From: Brugia malayi
Lineage: Eukaryota > Nematoda > Chromadorea > Rhabditida > Onchocercidae
Length of the DNA: 64,000 bases
Reading direction: 5' to 3'
Assembly (NCBI RefSeq): GCF_000002995.4
Contig: NW_025062479.1
Location: 6,379,221 to 6,443,220, forward strand
This document shows, one piece after another, positions 12,337 to 24,000 of the stretch. The translations under genes were made by a program, and so were the position numbers. The notes under the pieces are model-generated. The model was not told the origin of the DNA and searched no databases. It saw only the letters and a list, made by a program, of their open reading frames with translations. Positions within the stretch are counted from its first letter, which is position 1; the number at the start of each line of letters is the position of its first letter.

Positions 12337-13896
12337 ATTTTCGCTTTTTCGTTTGTGTACTGAAGGTGCTTTTCTGATTTTGATGGCTATGTTGATTCAT
12401 CTTTGGCTTTTTTTTTCTATTGTCTTGGACGTTTATATTTCTGAAAGTATTATGTGAAATATTTTTTGCACCAATTTGTAATGAAATTGACAGGTTGTGT
12501 CGTATATTTCGAAGTGAAGTTCTTTAATTAAATATAGTGTTTGTATAATTTGACTCTCTGTGAGTTGGATTGAAAGAGAGGTACCAAATTCAAATTGTTG
12601 AGCAGGTGGTCCAATGTGAGATGAGGGGAAATCTTATCTGATTTAGAAATTGCATATATCATCAGTAAACTTCTTTTGGCATTATTACTTCAACTTTTTT
12701 ATGTTACTTTTTTGTGTGAACATTAGTTAGGCATCCGTAATGCTTTTCAAAAATGTTTGGTCCCTTGTATCACTCATATCTCTTATTTTTCGGAATTACT
12801 TGACTCGGGATAACTGAGATACCGAATTTCCTTAATCCGCTCACTATTGTTTGCTGTATCCCTCTTCAGAGGTATTGAGAAAGGACTTCTTCCCACAGGT
12901 TTGACCAATCATGTCCTTTTATCACACTTCATAGAAATATTAACGTGTTTTATCTTTAACTATTTTTTGGTTCTCTTTAAATGATTAGCTAATAGCATGT
13001 TTTAAAATGCTGCTTTTTCCAAATCATAACAATCTCCATTTGTGACAGAGGCGAATTTGGGTTTAACCATTGAATGTCTTTATTGTTTTGCTAATTTATC
13101 ATCAAGCTCACACTAGGTTAAAATTTTACGATGCAAAAAGTTTTCAGGATGTGAAGCTCATTTACAATACAGTTTGCCAACATTTGGTTCTATACAGCAT
13201 CTAAACTTTCGGAACTAGCTAAATTATTTGGATAATAGGGTCATGTTCTTTCTATGAAATGCTAAGTTAGCCGAACCTAATTCCATGTTTAATTAACGGC
13301 TACGATTACAAATATCTCTACAACCTTAGCCGGCAGTTCGCCGAATTTGTAGGTTTAGTAAAGTGTAAATCCGATGGAATTTCTAACAGGTTTTGGTTTT
13401 ATTCTGCAGCTCCTTAATTCACAGGCAGATTGGCTTTAAACATGTTTCGGTGCAAAGGAATTGTTACAGGACAGAAGTCACTGTCTGAAACTGTAGGTTT
13501 TATTTAACAAGTAACATACATGATACTAAACCGCAGTTAGCGTCTTCATGGTTCGCAATAACAGGGCAACGTACGGAACCTACGAATATTCAAAATTTAG
13601 AGTATTATAACAAGTTCAGTGTAATCGCAAGATATAAAATTCATGCAACTATGGGAAAGAATAATTTAGATTCCACTTATTACCATAGTATAGATAAATC
13701 GACTATGTTGCCCAGAATGGCTCATGTCACCATGAGAGAGATATCTACCCATGATGATCAGAACAAAATGAAAATGTTCGCTTCGGCTGAAATATATTTT
13801 ATTTTTTATATATGTGCTTGTATATGGGCATCAGAAATGGGGATGTGATAGGGAATAGCAGTAATTCACTATTGTCGGAAACTAGGCAAAAGGCCG
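12337..13896. other. Convergent intergenic region between ZIP and BTB genes
   Basis: The plus-strand ZIP gene and the minus-strand BTB-like gene end facing each other across this region, so it should hold both 3' untranslated regions. I see no convincing further gene. A plus-strand open frame at 13651-13848 has no family resemblance or splice context. Confidence 0.6.
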
Positions 13897-15750
13897 TTAA
13901 TGAATGTTTACTAATGCTCTAGCGGCATCGTGATCGGAAGAATTTAGTGCAACAAGAGTACAAAGCTTTTTCAACATATCCGGAGATTTTTCAGCCTCAC
14001 GGACATCTTCCAGAAATTCAACTAATTTCGGAATACAAAAACTTGCCTCACAACTCGAACACAGTGTTTTATTGCATTGCTGACACAGAAAAAGTTTTTT
14101 TGGAACGGTTTTCATAGTACAGTTTCCTATACTCATAATGTGTGAAGCATTCTCACATAGATTACAGGTAGATTTATAAATTTCTGTTTGTACGGTTATT
14201 GTGACATGCGAAAACAGTAATTCGTTGTAGATGCAAAGTCGGAACAATTCTTTCGTTGGTGGATCTAGGTCTTCGCCTACCCAGGATTTTCTGCGTCTCA
14301 CGTAACAATGTTCTTTAAGCGCTTTTTTCAAACATAAGGTAGTGCGACTCATTTCTCTGAAGTTCCTACAAATGATTACTAGATAGCTTTACAGTATTGA
14401 TGTGCCAAAAAAAAAAAGTACGTATGAGAAACTGGAATCGATTCTCGTTATGTCACTAAAACTGTCGTAACGAGCGGTGAAGAGATCAGGGAAGTTTAAG
14501 AACTTCCTTGCATTTTGAATATTGTAAATCAAGGTTGACTACATCTAGCGAGGTCATTTTAACAAATCTTATTTCATAAAAAGATAGTGAGATTTTACAT
14601 ATAAAAACACCTACCATAAGAAAATGCGCAAACAGGGTGAATCGACTTTACGAACTAAAGAGAGTTTTAATTTCCAGTACTCACATTCCAGAATTTTGGT
14701 GAATAGTTTCGCCTGCAATGTTGGTTTCAGCTGACATTTATATGCCGTGCTAAAGGAACTGATGAGTAAATCAGTCGGCGTAAGTTCCGAATGTATATCA
14801 TTTTCCAGAACCTGGTAAAAGTATGTTTATGACAGTATGCAGTCGCGATAATATTATCTCCAAGTTGAAACTAGTTGATCAGAAATCTGTGAATAATGTT
14901 ACCTTTTCGCACATCATGATAACCATATCCATTTGCAGGCAGCAAGCAACTGGGCAGATAATACCAACATCGAAAACTAAAGTAATAGGCTGATGTATTA
15001 ATTTCATCAGGGGAGAATAATGTCATCAGGAAGTAGAACAAAACGAAATTAAGGACTGTACTTGTTGGAGGAATTGGATACTGTCCATATATTGTAGGAC
15101 AGACGGCAAAAAGCAGACGCTCCATAGCATCGCAGGTTACATTGTCCAATCGAATGACAAGCTCCTGTCCTGCCTTTTCCTGGAATTAAATATATTTAAT
15201 AATTGACATGCTTATGTCTATCAGTATTTCGGATTATCAAAAATTCTGTTACGTTAAGTGATTTTTCAAAACTTGCTAAATTAAACTAGAATTCAATGCA
15301 CTTATGTAAATGATATATCAATTATGTGGTTAATATTCCTATTGTCAGAAATAAAGTAAATAATATATCATACGCACAAGATTTTCAACTTCATTAGCGC
15401 AGACTTTAGAAAGCTTGCATATGGTTGAACGGTCAGTGAATAAGCGCTCTTCGTCATTTTTAAATTCTATTCGTACAGTTCGCCATAAATCCGGTAAACG
15501 AAAATTAACCTGGAAAAGTTTTATCCAACCCCATACAATGCCATAAGGAATTTTTCTTTTTTCTCTTTTTCTTTTTTTTTTTTTTTTGTAGCTTTCGGGA
15601 AAGACGTGTTTCATAGGTTTTAATAAACGGGTTAAACACCAAACAACCAACCATAATAGGAGGCGTGTCGGGATCATTTCTCTGGTATTCACCAAATGGT
15701 ACTGGAACCAGGCGCAGATTTTTGAAGCAATCTGTTAACTTCGAAGTCAT
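13897..15750 (-). CDS. BTB/POZ-like protein with Cys-rich C-terminal module
   Basis: Six exons on the minus strand close with consistent phase: 15652-15750, 15378-15509, 15062-15179, 14903-14976, 14681-14811 and 13897-14365, giving 340 residues. Residues about 34-141 resemble a BTB fold: RLFTDRSTICKLS, then VTCDAMERLLFAVCPTIYG and PIPPT, and CEK, matching the pattern of nematode BTB proteins. The C-terminal exon holds eight cysteines, C252, 255, 267, 279, 282, 287, 290 and 295, spaced CxxC-x11-C-x11-CxxC-x4-CxxC-x4-C, which suggests zinc binding. BTB proteins often serve as dimerising adaptors or Cullin-3 substrate receptors; that role is inferred. An alternative donor 12 bases further in exon 1 is also in phase. 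The first intron contains a poly-T run that would read as poly-Lys if retained. The true start could lie further upstream. Confidence 0.72.
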
Positions 15751-15829
15751 TGCGAACTACAATGGTAAATTTTTAGTTCAATAAGTCCGAAAACAAAGAT
15801 ATAATTTGAAGCCAGTGGAAGTTAAACGT

Positions 15830-16184
15830 AGGTTGAGAAGATACTCTTGATGCATCAGCCAAGGCTTGCATGGAAGTCTCGACCACCTTTCTTTTGCAAG
15901 GATTTCAATTCATAAAAGCTCTCCTACAACCATACGCCAGAATGTGAGTTATCAATAAATTGTAATAAGATTTATCCACATTGGGAAGTCTCCCGCTAAT
16001 TATACCTTGTTGTATTGCTCTTCGCATTTCTAATCCTTTGACCTCCTGGATTATTCTTCCATTTTTGTTGGGAACAACGCTTACAATGATAGAGTTCAAT
16101 AATCAGCATACGAATTCACTCAGAAGAATTTTCGGTGCACTTTTTATTAAAGCGAAAATCAGTTACGATCTTCATTTGCCATAA
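15830..16184 (-). other. Open stretches between Prickle and BTB genes
   Basis: Two short minus-strand stretches look partly exon-like. One (about 16099-15995) reads NGRIIQEVKGLEMRRAIQQ and meets an AAG/GTATAA donor. The other (about 15893-15765) contains VVETSMQALADASRVSSQPT in one frame after a possible GTTGTAG or AAAAG acceptor. I could not join them to each other or to the BTB-like gene in a consistent phase. They may be a 5' exon of that gene, a small separate gene, or chance. Confidence 0.2.
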
Positions 16185-16482
16185 AATGAAATTCATTCCA
16201 GTCACATATATTACTGGGTAAAATTTTAATTCCCTTCTGATATTCCGTAACGCATGAATTTAAGAAAACAACATTATTTTAATAGATTTTGTAAGCACTT
16301 TCTGCACTGAAGATCTTTAACCTTCTTTCCTCCTCGCGTAACAATGGTAATCACATAAAAAGCATTAGTTTGCAAAGGCACACTATTACAGCAGAGAATT
16401 CGTTGCATATGATTCACAAGAAAAACTGGAATATCTTAGCTCATTGGTCTTAACGGAATTAATCATCACATTATTTAAAATT

Positions 16483-19400
16483 TCAGGATACTATACAATT
16501 ACTCGATGATTTGTTCTTTGCCGTTTGTATTCTGTTACAACTTCTATTGCTTTGAACAGTACCCTGCAATAAAAACTTCATTAATTTCAATAATAAAGAA
16601 TTTTATAAAATTAGTTTCTCCGGTTAAAAAGCAGAAATTCTTAGATTAGATATGGCAAACAAAAAAACCCTTAGAACTCATATGACAAAGATATAATGAC
16701 AGTGTTAACTTAGGTATAAAAAGAAACTTACAGTTGTTCTGTTGAACTGAGAAAGAGACGCAGCTAAATAATTTAACAGGTATACATCATCACTATCGCT
16801 TTCGGATGAACTACACGAACTGGAAATTTAAATTATTTCACCAAGCAAACCGTCTAAGTATGTTCACTTTCATTATATGGCCTTTGCCCAACAAGTAACA
16901 TAGCACATAAGAATCCACCGAAATTTTGCAAAAAAAAGTGATCAAAAGTTAAGCAGGTTCAGGATACCAAAAATTTCGCTTTTGCATTCTCTAGCTAATA
17001 GTTACCTGCATCGCTGACGCCTTCTTCTTAGAAAAGGTGAGGGTGGTGGCATCCGAGAATAAAGATTTTGTTTCTTATCTTCGTAATCACCTTTTTTTTT
17101 GCAATATTCTTTCCTACAGTATTCATCACAGCACGGTCGCCGAACATCAGCACTTTGCGATCGGCGATTACACCTACGGTATTTACAATACCATCAAAAA
17201 CCAAACATTCGTGGATCAAAAGTTAGATCCTGTCAAACAATAAATGAAGGATACGTTGTTGAAAAAATGAAATGTCACCCTCTCAAATGTTCGATTCCAT
17301 TTATATCATCCCATTCCCTCGAGAAACATGGTAAAACAGTTTCGTAAATATTCTCGGCTGGTGGTGAAGGAGGATCCCGAGATGGTGGCTCCGGTACCGA
17401 TCCTCGACGTCTACTTGAAACGGACATCACTTTGCTATTAAATGTCACCTGATATATAGATTTATATAAGATGAAAAGCGACAAGTAAATAAATTTAAAT
17501 AATAAATGAATTGGTGGAAAATATGCTAGTAGATTGTAACAAGTGATAGGTCTCATTTCATCGTAAAATGAGATCAATATTACAGCCATTAAGAATGGAA
17601 AAAGAAACATAAAAACCAAACAAACAGTACCTTTGAATACCATTTTCCACAGTTCGCATCCGTAACGCAATATAATTTTTCGTCCCTAAATGAGTACCTC
17701 TTTCCCAACAAATTTTTACCACAATCACTACAACAGAAACAACGCTCGTCAGCATGCCAATGTATATCATTCTGAAATTGTATTCTGATAATTTTTTTCG
17801 ACGTCTTTGTATTTTTCATTGACTCTCACATACAGCTCAGCTTACAAGTGTAAAGCGAAACCTCTTGCGTGAACTATGGCTTAATAGATAAAGTCAAGCA
17901 TGAAACTTTGACTTATACATGTTTCATTTTTTCATAGTAGATTTTCTCCTCATTACTCTACCCATCAATCTGATTACAGTATTAAAATAGGTTTTTCAAT
18001 GCTCTGGAACATTGATATCTGAAATGAAACCCAACATCTCAAAAAAAAAAAAACCCAGAAACCCGAACAGATATAAATCGTTATCAAACAATGGCTGACA
18101 CAACTGACGACAAATGAAGTTTTAAAGTGATAACAATATATATAAAAGAAAGAACCTGAATTATATGCGGCTCATCGACAACAATTTCTTTTTCACAGGT
18201 GTTACAAACCAATGAGGGATTTTCATTGTAACAAGAAATGCATATCATCCTATCATTTCTTCCAATATACCTGAAAATGATTAAGAGATCTGTGCATTAT
18301 GCAAATAACTCTGATATTTAAGAAAACTGTGAAATACCTTTGACCACCGAGTTGAACACCACAATCTGAGCACGAGAAATGCGCCATGTGCCATGTTCTT
18401 CCTTCTGCTTCCGTACACTCTTCACTGAATATCAGCTGAAATTTTAAGGTACAAAATTTTTAACCCATAATAGGAAGAACTGTGACTTTTACAGTCACAA
18501 ACTTCATCTTTAGCATCTGAAAATGGCGAGATATTAAGAATGTTCAAGAGATGGAAGAAAGATGTGGAAGGTAAAAAAGATTTACGTTCGTTTTTGAGAC
18601 AATGATATACGTTTTCGTCAATATCATCGATTCAATTTAAATTCAAAGTTAAAGTAATGATGTTAAGTTTACCATAATGACAATGCTAGTCTTACACACA
18701 AAGGTTAGTAATATATAATATATACGTTATAACTTGGAAAAATGCGACCTGTGCGCACAGATGTGCTACAGGGGGAGTTGTTATTGCTTATTGATTAATC
18801 AGCGACTTACACAAATTCAAATTGTAAATTATATTCATGTATCTTAGAGTTTCCGTACAGCAAACAAACCAATTTTAATGGTGGTATCAAAATCTAGTTC
18901 AATACTAGTTAGAAGACTTTTAGAAGTCCTATTTTTTTTTTATTTAAACCAAGGTTCTGTCTGCGGACAGAAACTGCTCTTCAAAGAGCCCTACCAATAT
19001 CCTTCTAGACTTCGAAAAGAGTAGCTTTCGCTACTAAGGAAATATAGTTGAATTAAATAAAGAAAATCTTGACTTACGAATTTTATCATTTTTTCTGACA
19101 CTCTTTGTCACAATTCTTACTTGGTGCCTCTTCTCACGTGATGCCAGTTGTTAATGATCAACTAACATTTAGTTTGAAGTGCTAAGGCTTGCTTCATAAT
19201 TTAAAACTTAATTATGAGCGCCGTGGAAAGCTTCTCTTATTTAGGGAAAGTGGTGATTAATGCGAGAAATACAATATTGAAAGCAACTACTTTCTAGGTT
19301 GTACGAGTTCTTTCATGATATTTCTTTATTTCATCATTGTTTCATTTACACGCTAAAAAGAGAATCGCCAATGAGTCTTAAATTTTATATCGTCAGAATT

Positions 19401-21008
19401 CATAATGACTGAGATAATGGTTTTTGAAATATGGAGTAGATCGGAGAATTAGAAATTAGAAAGGACTGGAAAATCGATAGAAGCATTGCGCATGTAATAA
19501 TGGGCAAATGAGAATGTTTGCAAGCTAATACTGACCTCAAAACATCTGTCCCAAAATTCAAAATTTTCTTCCTCTGTAAGAAACGAACGATGTCATTGCT
19601 TGCATCAAGGTATTGTATCAAAACTCGTATGACAAACCGAATGCATTTATAGGAGCTACTTGGCAAATTAAATAGAGAGTGGATGTGAAATGTGATAAAT
19701 CAAGCATTCAGAATAGGAATTTGGTAAAAAAATAAGAGAAAAACATCATTGCAAAATGTTGGTGTGGAACTGAACTTGCCTCATCACATTTGGCACACCT
19801 GGGTTTGATTTGCTCTGCGTGATGTCTGCCGCAATACACGTCGGCCCCATGCTTAAAATAAATCAAGTCAACAAGGAGATTTGAGCACTCCGTGCAAACA
19901 AAGCATTGAGGATGCCAGTGTACATCATGCCCGAACCTTTCAGCATTAATCACCAAGTTTCCTTCACTTAATGATTCTTTGCACTGCAATTGGGTAAATT
20001 TGACAGGTTAAGTTGAGTAGCGCAAAGAAATTTCAAGCAAATTATAACCAGAAAATTACCAAATTTATTAAAATTTCAGAGCATAGTGACATTAAAATAA
20101 AATGCATGAATCCACCTTCAGAGACATTTTTATATTGCTTAATCAAAAGGCAAACAAAATGAGAATATTAAATTCAATGTTTGCAATTAAAGGATAACTG
20201 TAAAACCTTGTGGCAATGCCGTCGCTTGTTGTCGTATGGGAGCTGTTCGATAATACCGCGTCCAAGGCACTCACGTTTTCGACCCACTTCAAATTGTATT
20301 AGTTCACGTACTTCTTGATTGCTCAACTTACCACAATAGCCTACATCAGAATCTTGTGGTGGTAACTGATAATACAACTGGCGTGTTCGCCATTCTTCAC
20401 CAGCCGAATTCACATAAGGTATTTTGTCTTCTGGTAAGCAAGCGAAATACATATGAACCTGAATATGTAACTCATTTCAACTAGGAAGATATATGAGATT
20501 TCAGGAATTGATACTATCATCTTTCAGAATAGCAGTAGAACCGAAGCTTCTGTTTCGCATAGAAATTTATGCATACATACCATAGTAACGTCGGCAAATT
20601 TATTTTACAAATTAGAAGTCAACTACAGTCGAATTAGCCTCATTACTCAGTTTCTGAGGAAAAAAAGAAAACAAAAGAGATAGAAACGGCTGAAGTATCA
20701 TTAGCAGCGGAAGGCAATTAATGATAGCTGAAATAGTAGCAGTCAAAATTACTTCTTGTTACTAAACTACGAAACCAATCCACCAGAATATTTGAATCAA
20801 TGAAAGATTTAATGAAAAGTTTTTTGTCAAAACAGACGAATAATAATAAGAAAAAAAAAAAATGAAAAACCATATCAGGCTTGATGCCACTTGGTACCCA
20901 GGAGTATTCTTCCAGCATACATCCACTGTCATCATCGCTAGTGCTGTGACGGTGAACATCTGCCGCAATACGTATTCTGGATGCTGGCGATAAACATCCA
21001 CCGCTCAT
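16483..21008 (-). CDS. prkl-1: Prickle planar-cell-polarity protein (PET + 3 LIM + CaaX)
   Basis: Prickle is a cytoplasmic core planar-cell-polarity protein that is recruited to the membrane and acts with Van Gogh/VANGL. Ten exons close in phase: 20871-21008, 20207-20458, 19780-19983, 18338-18435, 18156-18270, 17631-17771, 17279-17448, 17006-17173, 16732-16819 and 16483-16563, giving 484 residues. The PET domain starts at [19 protein letters not shown] (28-46) and runs to about 122. LIM1 starts at CHKC (128-131), LIM2 at CAKC (193-196) and LIM3 at CNTC (253-256), with paired Cys/His ligands such as HWHPQCFVC. The tail has Arg-rich and Ser/Asp-rich patches ([19 protein letters not shown]) and ends CIVS, a prenylation CaaX box typical of Prickle and absent from Testin. 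The intron after 19780 has a GC donor. The exon 7/8 junction has a weak acceptor (CCGTAG). An upstream in-frame ATG at 21035 is an alternative start. The symbol follows C. elegans. Confidence 0.93.
19778..19779 (-). other. GC splice donor (GC-AG intron) in the Prickle gene
   Basis: On the minus strand the third Prickle exon ends GATGAG and the intron opens GCAAGT. The next exon begins after TTTCAG at 18436. Joining here gives [18 protein letters not shown], which matches the conserved start of the second LIM domain. No GT in phase nearby would do so. AG/GCAAGT is the known consensus for the minor class of GC-AG introns spliced by the major spliceosome. Confidence 0.8.
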
Positions 21009-24000
21009 TTTACACCTAATATTGATTTTATTCATATTTGCAAAACCGGTAAATCAAATGCTTTTTATAGCTACGGCTCACTAAATCGTATCACACGGCT
21101 TTTAGCTTTTTATCATATTTCCGCTTTCAGTTACTTAGCAATGAATATTTTATCAAATTAAAAGTTCGGTAAAACAAACAGTATCCTGCAATAATTATTT
21201 TCACACAAACGCAAGTAACTGTAATATAGGTTCGATTTTACTGGAATAGGAATTTACTTTCCGAGGATACAGATATCCATCCAGTGATGTTCTTTCAAGG
21301 CAATTCAAAATGGAGTGTGAAATTGTACATTATGTACCTAATCAGTTGTCGCTATTAATAAGAAAAAAAGGAAGAAGGAAGGTGCATATATATCTTAATA
21401 TTCCTATCGATGCAGCGTTAAATAGGAATACGAAACAGGAATCTTCTGTTCAGCATTCCAATATAGTAGTACTGAAATTATTTCATATTTTACTAAGTTT
21501 AATACAGTTAAAAAAGTAATACATAGTTGAAGAGAGATCGAATCACGAATGAGCCAAATAAATAATATGAAGTTTTCTTCAAAGCTAAAATCCTAAAATA
21601 AAAAAGTGATAAAATTGGTTGGCACTCGTCATTTACAATTCCGGCCAGAAAAGTTGATGAAAGACACAAATCATACTGCAACAAGAAAAACTGACACTAC
21701 GGTTAATAATATACTTCCCGGTGTTAAACATTATTTCAGTGTACTTTGGCAAATATTTTAGTACACAGTAAATTTTCTAGGTATCCTCAATGACGAAGTG
21801 AGATACTCGGTAGCAGAGGTTGTCAATCATTTACGCAAACACTTCAAGATGATGCGGAGCTAATTACAAAACACTGTTATATGTGTCAAACTTTGCGATG
21901 ATGTAATAATGACTCAGCAATATGAAATATTTGGGGACAAAAGGGCTGAAATAAAATCAGTTGCCACAAGATCGGCTTACATATATAGACCCTATATTTC
22001 AAGAGAAGTAGAGAGGGAAAAAAGAAAGGTGGAAGAGGAAGAAGAAAAGAGGAGGAGAATTACTAAACCATCTAAAGAAGGTCAGTGACCAACTGCATTA
22101 TAGCTGTTATTAAGTCGCCTCCAACGATCAGATACCATATTATTTGATATGAGTGGGAGGACATGCGAGCAAGCTGGCGCTCTTCGCCACTGCACAGGAC
22201 ACATGCGACACCCTTTAATCCTGTTCAGCCGAATAATATTAAACAACGCTGTACGATATTCCAATATATCTAGTCCTTTTTATCTCTTTTACTTTTAATA
22301 AGCCTTTCTAAATCTGCATTTTCCAATTATTCCTTGAAAGAATCAGAAGATATCAAAGATTGAAAAGCTTGAGCAGCTTGTCGCGAAAAATTTGTAACTT
22401 ATTATGATATCTGCTAAGCATTATTTCTGTTGATCATCTTTGAGCAGAAAGGATGTTACTGGTGTTCAAAAGAATGATACAAAATATAGATAGGAAAAAA
22501 AAAATATCTAAGCCATATCTACTGAAAGTTGATGTAAATCAACTAAATTTACTTTCTTTAATGACTACATATCGACATTGTTCATAAAAGCATGCTAAGT
22601 GATAAAGTGAAAGATAAGAGACTGAGGAAGGGAGAACAAATATCAAATATCTTTTGATATGATCAAAAATAAGATTTGCTTCAGACTTGTGGAAGTTATG
22701 GATAACGAATAAGCAATATGAGTACTGCTTTGCAGAATTCTGTTAATTTAAATACTTTTCCAATAGATGAAATAAACGAATAAATGGACAGGCAAGCAAG
22801 ACGGCTAAGCATTTATAACGCTGGCTTAAATCATAACTTTTCAAAAAATTGTCTAAAGTACAATATAATAAAAAATTTGGAGGAAAGTTTATTATTTTTG
22901 TGTTATCTGGTATCAGGATTCAGGAAATACCAGATAATAAGTACGATAACACTCTCTTCTACTTAGACAATGAACAGTTAGAAGTAGCTAAACTTGAGCA
23001 TATCTAGAAAAAGCTAAAGCCTTATCCTTTCCTTTCCGTGCCTATCTTAGTGGAAATGATTAATGGTTATTCTGCGGGCAATACATCTCTACACACTGCA
23101 TAACAGTAAATGAATTTTTAGACTGCATTGCTCGTATATTGGGATGAAAGAGTATAACATGAAGGATGCCCGTATAGCACATTGGGAATGCCGTCACTAT
23201 GATTTATTAAACTATTTTCAGAGCAAGAATAATATTTATTCAGAATCGATATATCGCCAATTCTTTGATAGTAACTTTCCCTCTATTCACTACTCATTCT
23301 CAATTCAAAATTTCCTATTATCTTACGTGTACCTCCTGCTCAATCAAGCTTATAACGTAATGTTATCACTTCATATCTATTTCTGTGTATATCATACATA
23401 TTTTTGTTCCCTTTAAATATATAATTATAAATATTTGTTTCTGTATTTAGATTACCAATAAAAAATCTTGTCGTACTTCATTACACCAAACTTACTGGTA
23501 ACAGTGAATTTTCTCTTGACAGAGTTAGTGAGTGATGCAAGTTCGAAAATTATAAATTCCTACATGAACTGAATTTAAGATGGAATAAATGAATTTAATG
23601 ATTACTGTTAACATTCCATATGAGGGAGCAGTCATAAAATTAAAATATATCAAACTAAAATAAATATGGTTTTTCAGTAATACTTTTCAAATATCTGATG
23701 CTAAAAAGGACTTATGATCAGCACTATTTGAGATTAAGGAAGTTAGAACGGGTTGGAAACTGAAAACATGAAGTTAATGAAGGAACAAATTATGTTACAA
23801 GACTGAACTGACAGCGTTCATTTATTCTGAGCTAGGCTAGATTATATCTGATAAATGAGAAATATGGATTAGAGCTTTACTATGCAGATTAGCGGCAAAT
23901 GAACGCCTAAGTCAGATTTCCTGATTGAAATGAATTCTTGCGAAAACTTATACAATTGCTCCCTCACTATTCACAATTAACTATTTTGCGTATTGTAATT

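Noticed and set aside
15345..15750. Two overlapping minus-strand frames with a poly-Lys run
   Set aside because: The poly-Lys run comes from a poly-T tract read through an intron. Splicing at 15651 and 15510 gives an uninterrupted BTB-like protein.
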